Under the pieces are notes generated by a model that was not told where the DNA came from, did no database searches, and saw only the letters and a program-made list of their open reading frames with translations. From Bifidobacterium pullorum DSM 20433 (GTDB lineage: Bacteria; Actinomycetota; Actinomycetes; Actinomycetales; Bifidobacteriaceae), in the NCBI RefSeq assembly GCF_000771405.1, contig NZ_JDUI01000007.1:62001-126000 (forward strand): 64,000 nt of DNA, given 5' to 3'. Positions 45,426-53,930 of this stretch are shown here, in pieces (the first letter of the stretch is position 1; each line of letters opens with the position of its first letter). The position numbers and the translations under genes are program-made.

Positions 45426-46121
45426 ATGACCGAATCGCTCGATCTGCGGTTCACCCGCTTCCTGCTGGAATCGCAGGCGCTCAAGTTCGGCGACTTCACG
45501 CTGAAGTCCGGCCGCAAGTCCCCGTATTTCATCAATGCCGGCGCATTCAACGACGGTAGCAAGATCGCCCGGCTCGGTGCGTTCTACGCCGAGAAGATCG
45601 CCGCCGAGATCGCGGCGGGTTCGCTGCCGGGCGACATCGACACCGTGTTCGGCCCGGCGTACAAGGGCATCCCACTGGCCGTATCCACCGCCATCGCGTT
45701 GACCGGCGGCCACGGCATGCAGGTCGGGTACACGTTCGACCGCAAGGAGAAGAAGGACCACGGCGACGGCGGCATGATGGTCGGCACGCAGCTGACTGAC
45801 GGCATGAAGGTGCTGCTCGTCGACGACGTGATGACCGCCGGCACCGCCGTGCGCGAGGTCGTGCCCAAGCTCAAGGCAGAGGCGGACGTGGAGATCGTCG
45901 GCCTGGTGCTCTCGGTGGACCGCATGGAGAAGACCAAGGACTCCGACCTGTCCGCGGTCAAGGCCGTGGAAGCCGAGTTCGGGTTCCCCGTCATGGCGAT
46001 CGCCAACGTGCGTGAGATCTTCGAGGCCGGCCGGTCCATCATGACCGCCGACGGCACCCCGTACGTGACCGACGGGATCGCGGCCGCCGCCGACGCCTAC
46101 CTGGCGCAATACGGCGCCTGA
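45426..46121 (+). CDS. pyrE: Orotate phosphoribosyltransferase
   Basis: A 231-residue type I phosphoribosyltransferase that joins orotate and PRPP to OMP. The PRPP motif is [13 protein letters not shown], the N-terminal block is [14 protein letters not shown], and the flexible loop is [16 protein letters not shown] 45426 follows GAAAGGAGC. It is the last gene of the pyr operon; a terminator hairpin follows 17 bases after the stop. Confidence 0.96.
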   Translation: MTESLDLRFTRFLLESQALKFGDFTLKSGRKSPYFINAGAFNDGSKIARLGAFYAEKIAAEIAAGSLPGDIDTVFGPAYKGIPLAVSTAIALTGGHGMQVGYTFDRKEKKDHGDGGMMVGTQLTDGMKVLLVDDVMTAGTAVREVVPKLKAEADVEIVGLVLSVDRMEKTKDSDLSAVKAVEAEFGFPVMAIANVREIFEAGRSIMTADGTPYVTDGIAAAADAYLAQYGA

Positions 46122-46138
46122 CGCCGTTCCTGAGTGCA

Positions 46139-46173
46139 AGTGCCGAGGCCAACGGAGGCCTCGGCACTGTATT
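46139..46173 (+). terminator. Terminator of the pyr operon
   Basis: A perfect 12-bp stem AGTGCCGAGGCC/GGCCTCGGCACT (46139-46150 with 46157-46168) has a 6-base loop and is followed by GTATT. Confidence 0.7.
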
Positions 46174-46201
46174 CTGAGAGCTTTGGCGGAAGGATAGGAC
46201 G

Positions 46202-46912
46202 ATGATCGATCTGAAGACATGGAAGCCGGCGGCGATGGCGGCATTGAAGGCAGCATTCGGCGAGCGCCTGCTCTGCCTGGGATTGCAGGGGAGTTATCTG
46301 CGCGGCGAGGCCACGGCGGATAGCGATATCGATCTGTTGGTGGTGCTCGACCAGGTGACGATCGATGATCTGGACGCATTCCATGCGGCGATGCGTTCAC
46401 TGCCCGATGGCGAGCGCGCGGTCGGCTTCACCTGCGGGCGTGCGGAGCTGGCGGCCTGGCCGGCGTATGAGCTGTATCAGTTCGAGCATGGGACCGAGGT
46501 CTGGCTGGGCGATCTTCACACCCTGCTGCCGGAGTATGACGAGGATGACATCCGTCTGGGTGCCCGAGTCAGCGTCGCCAACCTGTACCACATGGTCAAC
46601 CACACCTATCTGACCACGCGCGACCTCGATGAAACAGCACGGACGGATGCCCTCAAGGCATTGCTGAAGGCGTTCTTCTTCTCCCTGCAGATCGTCCACG
46701 CAGTCCGTACCGGAGTCTTCACGCCCACCAAGCGGCAGATGCTCACGGAACTCACCGATGAGGACGAGCGGACGCTGCTTCGCCATGCCATGCCGAGCAA
46801 CGCCGTCATGTCCGTCGGCAAGGCCAACGTCAGCAACGATGACATCGTGGGCGAGACGCTCTACGCGCTTCTCCAAGCATGGTGCTCCCGCACGCTGATT
46901 GCCATCCGTTGA
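46202..46912 (+). CDS. Nucleotidyltransferase-domain protein
   Basis: A 236-residue protein. Residues 1-105 are a small Pol-beta-type nucleotidyltransferase domain with the motif LQGSYLRGEATADSDIDLLV: Gly30-Ser31 and metal-binding Asp42 and Asp44. A third acidic residue may lie in the strand near EVWLGD. The C-terminal half is helical (LYHMVNHTYLTTRD, LLKAFFFSLQIVHA), like the substrate or HEPN-like domain of MNT-type and aminoglycoside-nucleotidyltransferase-like proteins. It could modify a small molecule, RNA or protein. There is no separate HEPN toxin gene beside it, so an ordinary MntA/HepT pair is not supported. The ATG follows GGAAGGATAGG. Confidence 0.8.
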   Translation: MIDLKTWKPAAMAALKAAFGERLLCLGLQGSYLRGEATADSDIDLLVVLDQVTIDDLDAFHAAMRSLPDGERAVGFTCGRAELAAWPAYELYQFEHGTEVWLGDLHTLLPEYDEDDIRLGARVSVANLYHMVNHTYLTTRDLDETARTDALKALLKAFFFSLQIVHAVRTGVFTPTKRQMLTELTDEDERTLLRHAMPSNAVMSVGKANVSNDDIVGETLYALLQAWCSRTLIAIR

Positions 46913-46915
46913 CGC

Positions 46916-47045
46916 TCAGTTGGGGATTTTCTCGTTCGGTTGGGAACTCATGGGCGTTTCAGCGGCATGGATGGCTTGATATTGCGGGGCCGACGAGGAA
47001 AGAACACGGTCCGGTTCCCAACCGAATGTTATTTTCCCCAACTGA
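46916..47045. repeat. 130-base nested inverted repeat, candidate family copy 2
   Basis: An outer pair of 11 bases (46916-46926 with 47035-47045) and an inner pair of 13 bases (46935-46947 with 47014-47026) are separated on each side by eight AT-rich bases. A 66-base centre lies between the inner arms. The arms CAGTTGGGGA and GGTTGGGAAC resemble the element at 30850-30944. It starts four bases after the preceding stop codon. Confidence 0.6.
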
Positions 47046-47083
47046 ACGTATATGGACTTAGTGCAAGGAGCGCCCATCCTTGA

Positions 47084-47104
47084 ACCAGTGCAATATGCAC
47101 CAGT
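47084..47104 (+). promoter_or_regulatory. Candidate AraC-type operator
   Basis: ACCAGT is repeated directly at 47084-47089 and 47099-47104, around a GTGCA-ATA-TGCAC inverted repeat (47088-47100). It lies about 100 bases before the AraC gene, a usual place for autoregulation. Confidence 0.3.
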
Positions 47105-47201
47105 TCCGTAAAAGGACCATACGGCGGCTGAATGCCGGACTGATACGGTTGTCGTATGGATGTCGTCCATCACCGGCGGCGGAGGGAAGGGACTCACGGC
47201 C

Positions 47202-48209
47202 ATGAGCAGATTTCGTGACATTCTCGACGAGCAGGAACGTGCGGAAGCCGCCGCCTACCAGTCGGATGAGTCGATCCTAGCGATGATGCGGCAGGATTTC
47301 TCCGATGCCGAGCTGGTTGAGGCGCAAATCACCCGTCACGAACGGGAGCTGGTCCGTCTGTTCCGGATGCGCGATCTGACGGCCTTATCGGCATGGCATA
47401 TCCCGATCCGGACCTGCGGTTTCATCCATGCGGCGAAGCATACACGCAGCCAGGTCGCCTACTTCCATAATCATGACTGCTATGAACTGATCCTTGCGAT
47501 GCATGGCACCTGCATCCAACGGTTTCTGGACCCGGACTCCACGCTCACGCTGTCACAGGGCGACGCCTGTCTCAACGCTCCCGGCACCGTGCACGCCATC
47601 GAACCAATCGACTCCGATCAGATCATTCTCAAGATCATGATCGCACCATCCGTGTTCGATCAGACGTTCGCCCCAATACTCCGGGAAACGGAACGTTCCG
47701 AATCATTCTCCGGGCATGCGCCGTGCATCCGCGTATTCCGGCATTGCTCCGACCTGACCGCAGGGCTGGCGCGTATGCTGACCGTCGAGACATCGGATCG
47801 ACCCGCGCATTGGCGCAATACCGCATCTGCCTACTGTTCGTTGATCGCCGTCGAACTCGCACGGAACGCTGCCGGGGAGTGCACAACGTTCTCCGCACTG
47901 GCGCATTCCTTGGAACGGTATGTGCGCTCGGATCCCGCCCACGCCGATCTCGCGGGTTTCGCCCGGATGCTGGGCTACAGCGAGGATTATGCCGGTCGAC
48001 TGGTCAGGGAATCCACCGGTCGCACCTTCCGCGATCTCACGGGAACACTCAGGATGGAGATCGCGGCCTCGCGTCTGCTTGACACCGACGACACCGTTGC
48101 CTCGATAGCCCGTGCGGTCGGGTATGACAACCGTTCGGGGTTCCATAAACGGTTCCTGTCCGTATACGGTCTAACTCCGAGCGAGTATCGGTCCATGTTC
48201 CGGATGTGA
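47202..48209 (+). CDS. AraC-family transcriptional regulator
   Basis: A 335-residue regulator. Residues about 75-170 are a cupin-like ligand domain (HNHDCYELILAMHG, LSQGDACLNAPGTVHA). The C-terminal 100 residues are the AraC DNA-binding domain with two helix-turn-helix motifs (DLAGFARMLGYSEDYAGRL and SIARAVGYDNRSGFHKRF). ATG 47202 is chosen over 47160 because GGAGGGAAGGGA lies just upstream. The ligand is probably small, but sequence does not tell which. A kinase and a MATE exporter follow on the same strand and are the natural targets. Confidence 0.88.
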   Translation: MSRFRDILDEQERAEAAAYQSDESILAMMRQDFSDAELVEAQITRHERELVRLFRMRDLTALSAWHIPIRTCGFIHAAKHTRSQVAYFHNHDCYELILAMHGTCIQRFLDPDSTLTLSQGDACLNAPGTVHAIEPIDSDQIILKIMIAPSVFDQTFAPILRETERSESFSGHAPCIRVFRHCSDLTAGLARMLTVETSDRPAHWRNTASAYCSLIAVELARNAAGECTTFSALAHSLERYVRSDPAHADLAGFARMLGYSEDYAGRLVRESTGRTFRDLTGTLRMEIAASRLLDTDDTVASIARAVGYDNRSGFHKRFLSVYGLTPSEYRSMFRM

Positions 48210-48320
48210 TGACCCGTCTGTTCGCGGATGCGGATACATGGTGGACGGATTCGGCAACATGTGCGCCGGCGATCGTGACGAGCCCGCGGATAGATTGGAA
48301 CATGTCGGCAAGGAGGCGCG

Positions 48321-49325
48321 ATGAAAAGCAGGACGAAGAACCATCTCGACGAAGCGACGATTCGGACGCTGGTCCGCGAACAGTTCGGCCGGGAATGCCG
48401 TGTGACCGGCATCACCGAGCTCGAGGGCGGCATGTTCAACGCGATCTACCGCATCAAGTGCACCGCATTCGACCGTGACATCGTGCTCAAGGTAGGGGTC
48501 AGGCCGGGGATACCGTTGCTGACCTACGAGCGCGACATCATGCCCGTGGAGGTGGAGGCGTACCGTCTGATCAGCGAACGGACCACGGTTCCGGTACCGC
48601 AGGTCCTGGCCCACGATTTCAGCAAAACGCTGATCGACGCCAACTATTTCTTCATGACCGCATTGGACGGCGTGCCATTGTCCAAGGCGTCGCGCCGCAT
48701 GTCGCCGGAGAATCTGGCTCAGGTCAAAGTGAAGCTTGCCGAATACCTGGTGCAGCTGCATGGCATCACCAACACCTACTTCGGCTATCCCACCGACGAT
48801 CCGGCGTTGCGGTACGCCACATGGCATGAGGCGTTCCTGGGCGTGTTCGAGCAGTTGCTGCGCGACGCCAGGGATCATGGCATCCGGCTGCCGTTCCTGA
48901 GCATCGAGCGGGCGCTGGAACGCCACGGCGATCTGCTGGACGCCCTGGAACGGCCTTGTCTGGTTGATTTCGACTGCCACGAGGGGAATGTCTTCGTGCG
49001 GCGCAGCGGCGCCGGTTACGCCATCGAGGGCATCCTCGATTTCGAACGCATGTTCTGGGGCGACCCAATCGCCGATTTCCCGACCGCGTTCGTATTCTGC
49101 GACGATATCCGGGAGGAACCCGATTTCCTCAAGGGATTCCTCGCCGCCAGCGGCCGCCGCGAGTTCACCCGAGACGACGATCGGCGCTACCAGCTGTACC
49201 GCCTGTACATCGCCACGATCATGGCGGCGGAGACGTTCCGCTACGACCGGATGTACGGCACCGCGCAGCGGATCTGGGCCACGGCCCAGGTACGCAAATG
49301 CCTGAGCAATCTCGACGCACGATGA
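48321..49325 (+). CDS. APH-family phosphotransferase
   Basis: A 334-residue kinase-fold protein of the aminoglycoside/choline-kinase-like APH family. The N-lobe has the ATP lysine Lys57 (DIVLKVG). The catalytic loop is DFDCHEGN (Asp218 and Asn223; the first His of the usual HGD is Asp216). Metal-binding Asp240 lies in ILDFERMFWGDP. Substrates in this family range from antibiotics to homoserine, choline and sugars; nothing here decides between them. The ATG follows AAGGAGG closely. The MATE exporter start overlaps its stop by four bases (ATGA), so the two proteins are made together and may act on the same compound. Confidence 0.85.
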   Translation: MKSRTKNHLDEATIRTLVREQFGRECRVTGITELEGGMFNAIYRIKCTAFDRDIVLKVGVRPGIPLLTYERDIMPVEVEAYRLISERTTVPVPQVLAHDFSKTLIDANYFFMTALDGVPLSKASRRMSPENLAQVKVKLAEYLVQLHGITNTYFGYPTDDPALRYATWHEAFLGVFEQLLRDARDHGIRLPFLSIERALERHGDLLDALERPCLVDFDCHEGNVFVRRSGAGYAIEGILDFERMFWGDPIADFPTAFVFCDDIREEPDFLKGFLAASGRREFTRDDDRRYQLYRLYIATIMAAETFRYDRMYGTAQRIWATAQVRKCLSNLDAR

Positions 49326-50752
49326 ACGCCCGAAACACCGCCTGCACGTCGTCCGAGCGCCACCGCGATGACGAGCTCGCCGTCGCGCCCATAGGCCGGC
49401 TGATGGCGAGCATGTCGTTGCCCTCGATCATCGGTGTGCTCGCATACAACCTGTACAACATCCTGGACACGCTGCTGCTGTCGCAAGGCGCGGGCATGGA
49501 CGCCGTGGGAGGCGTGGCCGTTTCCTTCCCGCTGTTCATGCTGCTGTCGGCCGTCGCCTCGACGCTGGGAACGGGGGCGGCCTCGGTCATCTCCCGTGCG
49601 CTGGGACGCGGAGACGACGAGGAGGCGGCGCGGGCGGCGGCCAACACGTTCCTCGTCTTCTATGCGACGGCGCTGGCCATGGCCGTGGTGGGGCTGCTGT
49701 TCCTCGATCCGATCCTGCTCATGATGGGCGTGACGGATTCGCTGCTGCCGGTCGCCCGCAACTACACCCGCATCATCCTGATCGCCGCGGTCACCAGCAC
49801 CGGTTTCTCCAATCTGATCAGGTCCGAGGGCGCCAGCCGCTACGCCATGGCAATCTGGGTGATACCGTTGAGCGTCAACACGGCGTTCGACATCCTGTTC
49901 ATCTTCGGGCTTGAATGGGGCGCGACGGGCGCCGCACTGGGCACGGTGATCGGACAATGCGTGTCGATGGCGATGAGCGTCAACTTCTTCCTGCTCTCCG
50001 GCAGAAGCCGTCTGCGGCTGGCGGCCCGCCATTTCCGTCCGGATATCCGGCTTATCGCCACGATTCTATCCACGGGACTGCCGTCGCTGGCGCAATGGTG
50101 CGAGCAGGGCCTTGCCATCATCGCCGCCAACCGCATGCTGCGCACATTCTCCGCCGACCCGACCGTGCTGGGTTACGGAGCCGGCGGCGATCTGCCGATC
50201 AACACCTACGGTCTGGCATCCCGCATCCTGCTCCTACTGCTGTTCCCGGTAACCGGTCTGGCTCAGGGCATCCAACCGATCATCGGCTTCAATTTCGGTG
50301 CCGGACTGCATAACCGGGTCCGACGCACGCTTGCGTTGTCAACGGCGATCACCATCGTCTACGGCGTCGCATCGGCCATCATCACAGCCGTGTGGGCGGC
50401 CCGTCCGATGATACGCCTGTTCACAGGGGATACGGCAACGATCAGATTGGGTGCCCAGGCGCTCGCCATTATGGGTGCGGCGACGGCGTTCACCGGGATC
50501 CAGCAGATACACGCGACGTTCCTCCAATCGATCGGTCGACGGACGGCCGCCATACTGGTATCGGTGTGCGGCCAGCTGCTGGTGATGCCCGCGCTGCAGA
50601 TCATGGGCCGCTTCGGACTGGTCGGTGTGTGGTGGGCGTTTCCTGTTGCGGCTATTGCCGGAAGTTTGGTGTCTTCGCTGGCGGTGTGCCGCGCAAACGT
50701 CCGCGCCTTGTACGCTTCGGATGGGCATCACTCCGGCAATTCCGTTCCTTAA
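49322..50752 (+). CDS. MATE-family multidrug/cation exporter
   Basis: A 476-residue integral membrane protein with twelve predicted helices. Its two six-helix halves and the conserved opening IGRLMASMSLPSIIGVLAYN and FPVTGLAQGIQPIIGFNFGA blocks place it in the MATE family, DinF/NorM-related branch. It exports drugs or metabolites using Na+ or H+. ATG 49322 overlaps the kinase stop (ATGA). The stop codon lies inside the operator-like block of the next transcription unit (50743-50769). Confidence 0.92.
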   Translation: MNARNTACTSSERHRDDELAVAPIGRLMASMSLPSIIGVLAYNLYNILDTLLLSQGAGMDAVGGVAVSFPLFMLLSAVASTLGTGAASVISRALGRGDDEEAARAAANTFLVFYATALAMAVVGLLFLDPILLMMGVTDSLLPVARNYTRIILIAAVTSTGFSNLIRSEGASRYAMAIWVIPLSVNTAFDILFIFGLEWGATGAALGTVIGQCVSMAMSVNFFLLSGRSRLRLAARHFRPDIRLIATILSTGLPSLAQWCEQGLAIIAANRMLRTFSADPTVLGYGAGGDLPINTYGLASRILLLLLFPVTGLAQGIQPIIGFNFGAGLHNRVRRTLALSTAITIVYGVASAIITAVWAARPMIRLFTGDTATIRLGAQALAIMGAATAFTGIQQIHATFLQSIGRRTAAILVSVCGQLLVMPALQIMGRFGLVGVWWAFPVAAIAGSLVSSLAVCRANVRALYASDGHHSGNSVP

Positions 50753-50802
50753 TCCTTTCTTCATCGTCCGACGGTCCGTATCCCCGCACGGTGCGCTACA
50801 CT
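50743..50802 (+). promoter_or_regulatory. Predicted VanR-like-regulator-dependent promoter of the two-component operon
   Basis: CGTTCCTTAATC (50743-50754) followed by TTCATC (50760-50765) forms hexamer repeats TTAATC/TTCATC 11 bases apart, the layout of OmpR-family sites. A -10 candidate TACACT follows at 50797-50802 with no good -35, as expected for an activated promoter. The same arrangement, with the same spacing, occurs at 52843-52902. Confidence 0.65.
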
Positions 50803-50847
50803 CGGTAGGGTTCGGCTGGCTTCGGCGACGAGTGCAAGGAGGGTGCC

Positions 50848-51579
50848 GTGAGCGGTGACGGCGGCAAGGGGACCGTGCTGATCGTGGACGACGAGAAGGA
50901 GATCGCCGATCTGGTCGCCGTCTACCTTGAGGCCGAGGGCTATCAGACCCGGGTCCGCTATGATGCGGCGGGTGCGCTCGAAGCGGTCGCCGACCCCGAC
51001 ATCGCCATCGACCTGGCCGTGCTGGACGTCATGCTGCCCGACATGAACGGCTTCCATCTGTGCCGCGAGATCCGCAAAACCCGCCGCTGGCCGATCATCA
51101 TGCTGACGGCGCGCGACGATGAGGTCGACAAGATCACCGGACTGAACTTCGGCGCCGACGATTACGTGACCAAGCCGTTCCGTCCGTTGGAGCTCGTCGC
51201 CCGCGTCAACGCCCAGCTGCGCCGCTACACGCATTACGACCGGTCAGCCGGCGACACCCGACGCGAGGAGGAACGCTATGAATACCGCGGGCTGGCGGTG
51301 GATCTGCGCACCCGCGCCGTGAGCGTGGACGGACGGCGCGTGCGCCTGACGCCCAGCGAGTTCGCCATCCTGGTGGCGTTGTTCCGGCATCTGGGCGAGG
51401 CGGTGAGCGCCGAGGAGCTGTTTCACGCGATGTGGGACGGAGAGCCGTATCTGAAGACCAGCAATGCCATCAGCGTGCATGTCAGGCATCTGAGAGACAA
51501 GATAGGAGACCAGGTTGATCGACCGCGATTCATCCACACCGTCTGGGGCGTCGGCTACCGGCTCGGCGACGACTGCTGA
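50848..51579 (+). CDS. OmpR/VanR-like response regulator
   Basis: A 243-residue response regulator. The receiver domain has the acidic pair Asp14-Asp15, phospho-acceptor Asp60 (LDVMLPDMNG), and Lys109 (YVTKPF). The C-terminal winged helix (about 143-240) ends in RPRFIHTVWGVGYRL, typical of OmpR/PhoB and VanR. GTG 50848 follows CAAGGAGGG. The histidine kinase overlaps its 3' end by 65 bases. It probably activates its own operon and the D,D-carboxypeptidase gene through the shared sites upstream of each. Confidence 0.94.
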   Translation: MSGDGGKGTVLIVDDEKEIADLVAVYLEAEGYQTRVRYDAAGALEAVADPDIAIDLAVLDVMLPDMNGFHLCREIRKTRRWPIIMLTARDDEVDKITGLNFGADDYVTKPFRPLELVARVNAQLRRYTHYDRSAGDTRREEERYEYRGLAVDLRTRAVSVDGRRVRLTPSEFAILVALFRHLGEAVSAEELFHAMWDGEPYLKTSNAISVHVRHLRDKIGDQVDRPRFIHTVWGVGYRLGDDC

Positions 51580-52819
51580 AGCCCCGGCCGGACAGTACCG
51601 CACCGATCGCATGCACCGTCCGACGCGACGGCCCGATTCCGGTTCCGCGTCCATGCCGTCGGTTCGGGGCGGGGGTGCGCCGATTCCGGATGTCGCCAAG
51701 CCGGAGCATCGCAGACGGCGGGGTGCCGGCGGCCGGTTCGCCTTCATCCTGGCCCTGCGCATGCTGGGTGCCCTGGGACTGGGTCTGGCGGCCGTGCTGC
51801 TGTTGCGGCTGATGTGGAACGCCGATGCGATCGCCACCTGGCTGACCGACGTGTGGTATGTGGATTGGGAATCCGCGGTATATATCATCCAGGGCATGCG
51901 CAATCTGGCGCCGGCGGTGGCGGTGCTGGTGTTCGTGCTGGCATTCTTTCTCGGCTATCTGCTCATCGTCAGGCCGTATGTGGTGAGAATCTTCTCGACG
52001 CTGACCGATGGGATCGCCCAGCTGCTGGCGGATGACGGGCGCATGTCGGAGCTGCCCGACGAGCTGGATGATGTGGCGGTCGCGCTCGGCGAGGTGCGTC
52101 GGAGATTGGACCGCCGCGCGTTCGAGGCGCGGATGGCCGAACAGCGCAAGAACGATCTGGTCATGTATCTCGCACATGACATCCGCACGCCGATGACCTC
52201 GGTGGTCGGCTATCTGAGTCTGCTGGACGAGGCGCGGGACATGCCGGAGGAGCAACGACGCCGGTACACGCATACCGCGCTGGACAAGGCCCAACGCCTG
52301 GACGCGCTGGTCGACGAGTTCTTCGACATCACCCGGTTCAATCTGTCAAACGTGCCGTTGGAGGTCGGCCCGGTGGATGTGAGTCTGCTCATGATGCAGA
52401 TGGTCGAGGAGTTCCATCCGCAGCTTGAGGCGCACGGCAACACCGTGCGGCTGCATATGCCCGACGCCCTGACCATTACGGCCGATGCGGAGAAACTGGC
52501 CCGCGTGTTCAACAACCTGATGAAGAACGCCATCGCCTACAGCGAGCGCGGCAGCGTCATCACGGTCGAGGGCACGGCGGACGAGGCGACCGCCCGCATC
52601 GCGATCAGCGATCATGGCCGCACCATCCCCGCGCGCAAGCTCGACATGCTGTTCGACAAGTTCTACCGTCTCGATGCGTCCCGCAGCAGCGCCGACGGCG
52701 GCGCGGGCCTCGGCCTGTCCATCGCCCGGCAGATCACCGAGGCGCACGGCGGCTCGATCGCGGCCTCCAGCGCCGACGGCGTCACCACGTTCACGGTGAC
52801 GCTGCCCGTCACAGCCTGA
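51515..52819 (+). CDS. VanS-like sensor histidine kinase
   Basis: A 434-residue kinase. A hydrophilic N-terminal tail precedes two transmembrane helices (about 76-98 and 132-152) enclosing a short external loop of about 33 residues. A HAMP-like linker follows, then the phospho-acceptor His221 in YLAHDIRTPMTSVVGYLSLL, which strongly recalls VanS. The ATPase domain has the N-box FNNLMKNAIAYS and the G-box GAGLGLSIARQITEAHGG. The start is TTG 51515, with AGGAG six to eight bases upstream and inside the regulator gene; ATG 51611 is an alternative. The small external loop suggests sensing in or near the membrane. Confidence 0.9.
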   Translation: MIDRDSSTPSGASATGSATTAEAPAGQYRTDRMHRPTRRPDSGSASMPSVRGGGAPIPDVAKPEHRRRRGAGGRFAFILALRMLGALGLGLAAVLLLRLMWNADAIATWLTDVWYVDWESAVYIIQGMRNLAPAVAVLVFVLAFFLGYLLIVRPYVVRIFSTLTDGIAQLLADDGRMSELPDELDDVAVALGEVRRRLDRRAFEARMAEQRKNDLVMYLAHDIRTPMTSVVGYLSLLDEARDMPEEQRRRYTHTALDKAQRLDALVDEFFDITRFNLSNVPLEVGPVDVSLLMMQMVEEFHPQLEAHGNTVRLHMPDALTITADAEKLARVFNNLMKNAIAYSERGSVITVEGTADEATARIAISDHGRTIPARKLDMLFDKFYRLDASRSSADGGAGLGLSIARQITEAHGGSIAASSADGVTTFTVTLPVTA

Positions 52820-52842
52820 AGCCGCAGAGCAGCGGCCTTCAT

Positions 52843-52902
52843 CGTTCCTTAATCAAACGCTCATCATCCCGGGGCCTTCGGCAGGCGCGACTCCTCTAGC
52901 GT
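52843..52902 (+). promoter_or_regulatory. Predicted VanR-like-regulator-dependent promoter of the D,D-carboxypeptidase gene
   Basis: CGTTCCTTAATC (52843-52854) followed by CTCATC (52860-52865) repeats the block found before the response-regulator gene. The -10 candidate TAGCGT (52897-52902) starts 32 bases after the second hexamer's end, exactly as in the other copy. Confidence 0.65.
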
Positions 52903-52940
52903 GAGGTGCGAATCAACCACCTGGAGGAAAGAGGCTTGAG

Positions 52941-53930
52941 ATGAGCGCATCCCGATATGACCACCCGATACTCCGCCCGACGGCGACCAGTCCCGCACGG
53001 CGAACCGATGCGGCGCCGGTGCCGACGGTCCCGCGTCGACGGTTGCATTCGTGGCGGACGGCGGTCGCGGTGGTGATGGCCGCCGCCATCGTCTGCCTGG
53101 CGGCGTTGCTGTATGCGACCGGCGGCGCGCCGTTCGGCCCGACCGTATCGTTCGATGGGCTGAACAGCCGGTACGCGATGCTCATCGACGCCGACAGCGG
53201 CGAGGCCATCGCATCGCGAGACGCCGACGCACGCATGTATCCCGCCTCGCTGACCAAGGTGATGACCGCGGTGGTGGTCCTCGACCACGCCGAGACGTTG
53301 GACGACGTGGTCGAGGCCCCGGCCGACATGTTCCCGGAGCTGTGGGAGCAGAACGCCTCGATGGCCGGCCTGCAGCCGGGGGAGAGCGCCACCGTGGAGG
53401 ATATGCTGTACGGGCTGATGCTGCCCTCCGGCGCGGATTGCGCCATCGCGCTGGCACGGTATGTGGCCGGCGGTGTCGAGGCGTTCGTCGAGCTGATGAA
53501 CCGGACCGCCGCCGCGCTCGGCATGTCCGGCACGCATTTCACGAACCCGACCGGGCTGCATGACGCCGACCATTACTCGACCGCGCGGGACATGACCATG
53601 CTGTTTGCCCATGCGATGCGCAACGGCACCTTCCGCACCATCGCAGGCTCCCCGTCGCATACGATGTCCAGCGCCAGCCTGCACGACGGGGATTTGACCG
53701 TCGACAGCACCGTGTTCGAGGAACTGGGCACGCCGTTCTTCGCCGGCGGGTGGATCGTGGCCGGCAAAACCGGATACACGCCCGAGGCCGGCCTGTGCCT
53801 GGCCACCGCCGCTCGGTTCGGCGGCAGGACCTACATCCTGGTCACCGCGGGGGCGCCCGGCGACCACGCCACATCGCAGACGGATGTGGATGACGCGCGC
53901 TACGTCTACGGCCAGATCCCCGGACTGTGA
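52941..53930 (+). CDS. S11-family D-alanyl-D-alanine carboxypeptidase
   Basis: A 329-residue serine peptidase. A cytoplasmic tail of about 38 residues and a membrane anchor (about 40-60) place the catalytic domain outside. Motif 1 is S103-L-T-K106, and motif 3 is K276-T-G. Motif 2 reads S163-G-A rather than the usual SxN, with an Asp next. It should trim the last D-Ala from peptidoglycan pentapeptides, lowering cross-linking and the vancomycin target. It follows the VanRS-like genes and shares their operator. No D-Ala-D-Lac or D-Ala-D-Ser ligase lies nearby, so a cell-wall stress response is likelier than full glycopeptide resistance. The ATG follows AAGAGG. Confidence 0.9.
   Translation: MSASRYDHPILRPTATSPARRTDAAPVPTVPRRRLHSWRTAVAVVMAAAIVCLAALLYATGGAPFGPTVSFDGLNSRYAMLIDADSGEAIASRDADARMYPASLTKVMTAVVVLDHAETLDDVVEAPADMFPELWEQNASMAGLQPGESATVEDMLYGLMLPSGADCAIALARYVAGGVEAFVELMNRTAAALGMSGTHFTNPTGLHDADHYSTARDMTMLFAHAMRNGTFRTIAGSPSHTMSSASLHDGDLTVDSTVFEELGTPFFAGGWIVAGKTGYTPEAGLCLATAARFGGRTYILVTAGAPGDHATSQTDVDDARYVYGQIPGL

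Noticed and set aside
46202..46912. MntA/HepT toxin-antitoxin pair
   Set aside because: No separate HEPN gene is adjacent; the helical domain is in the same chain.
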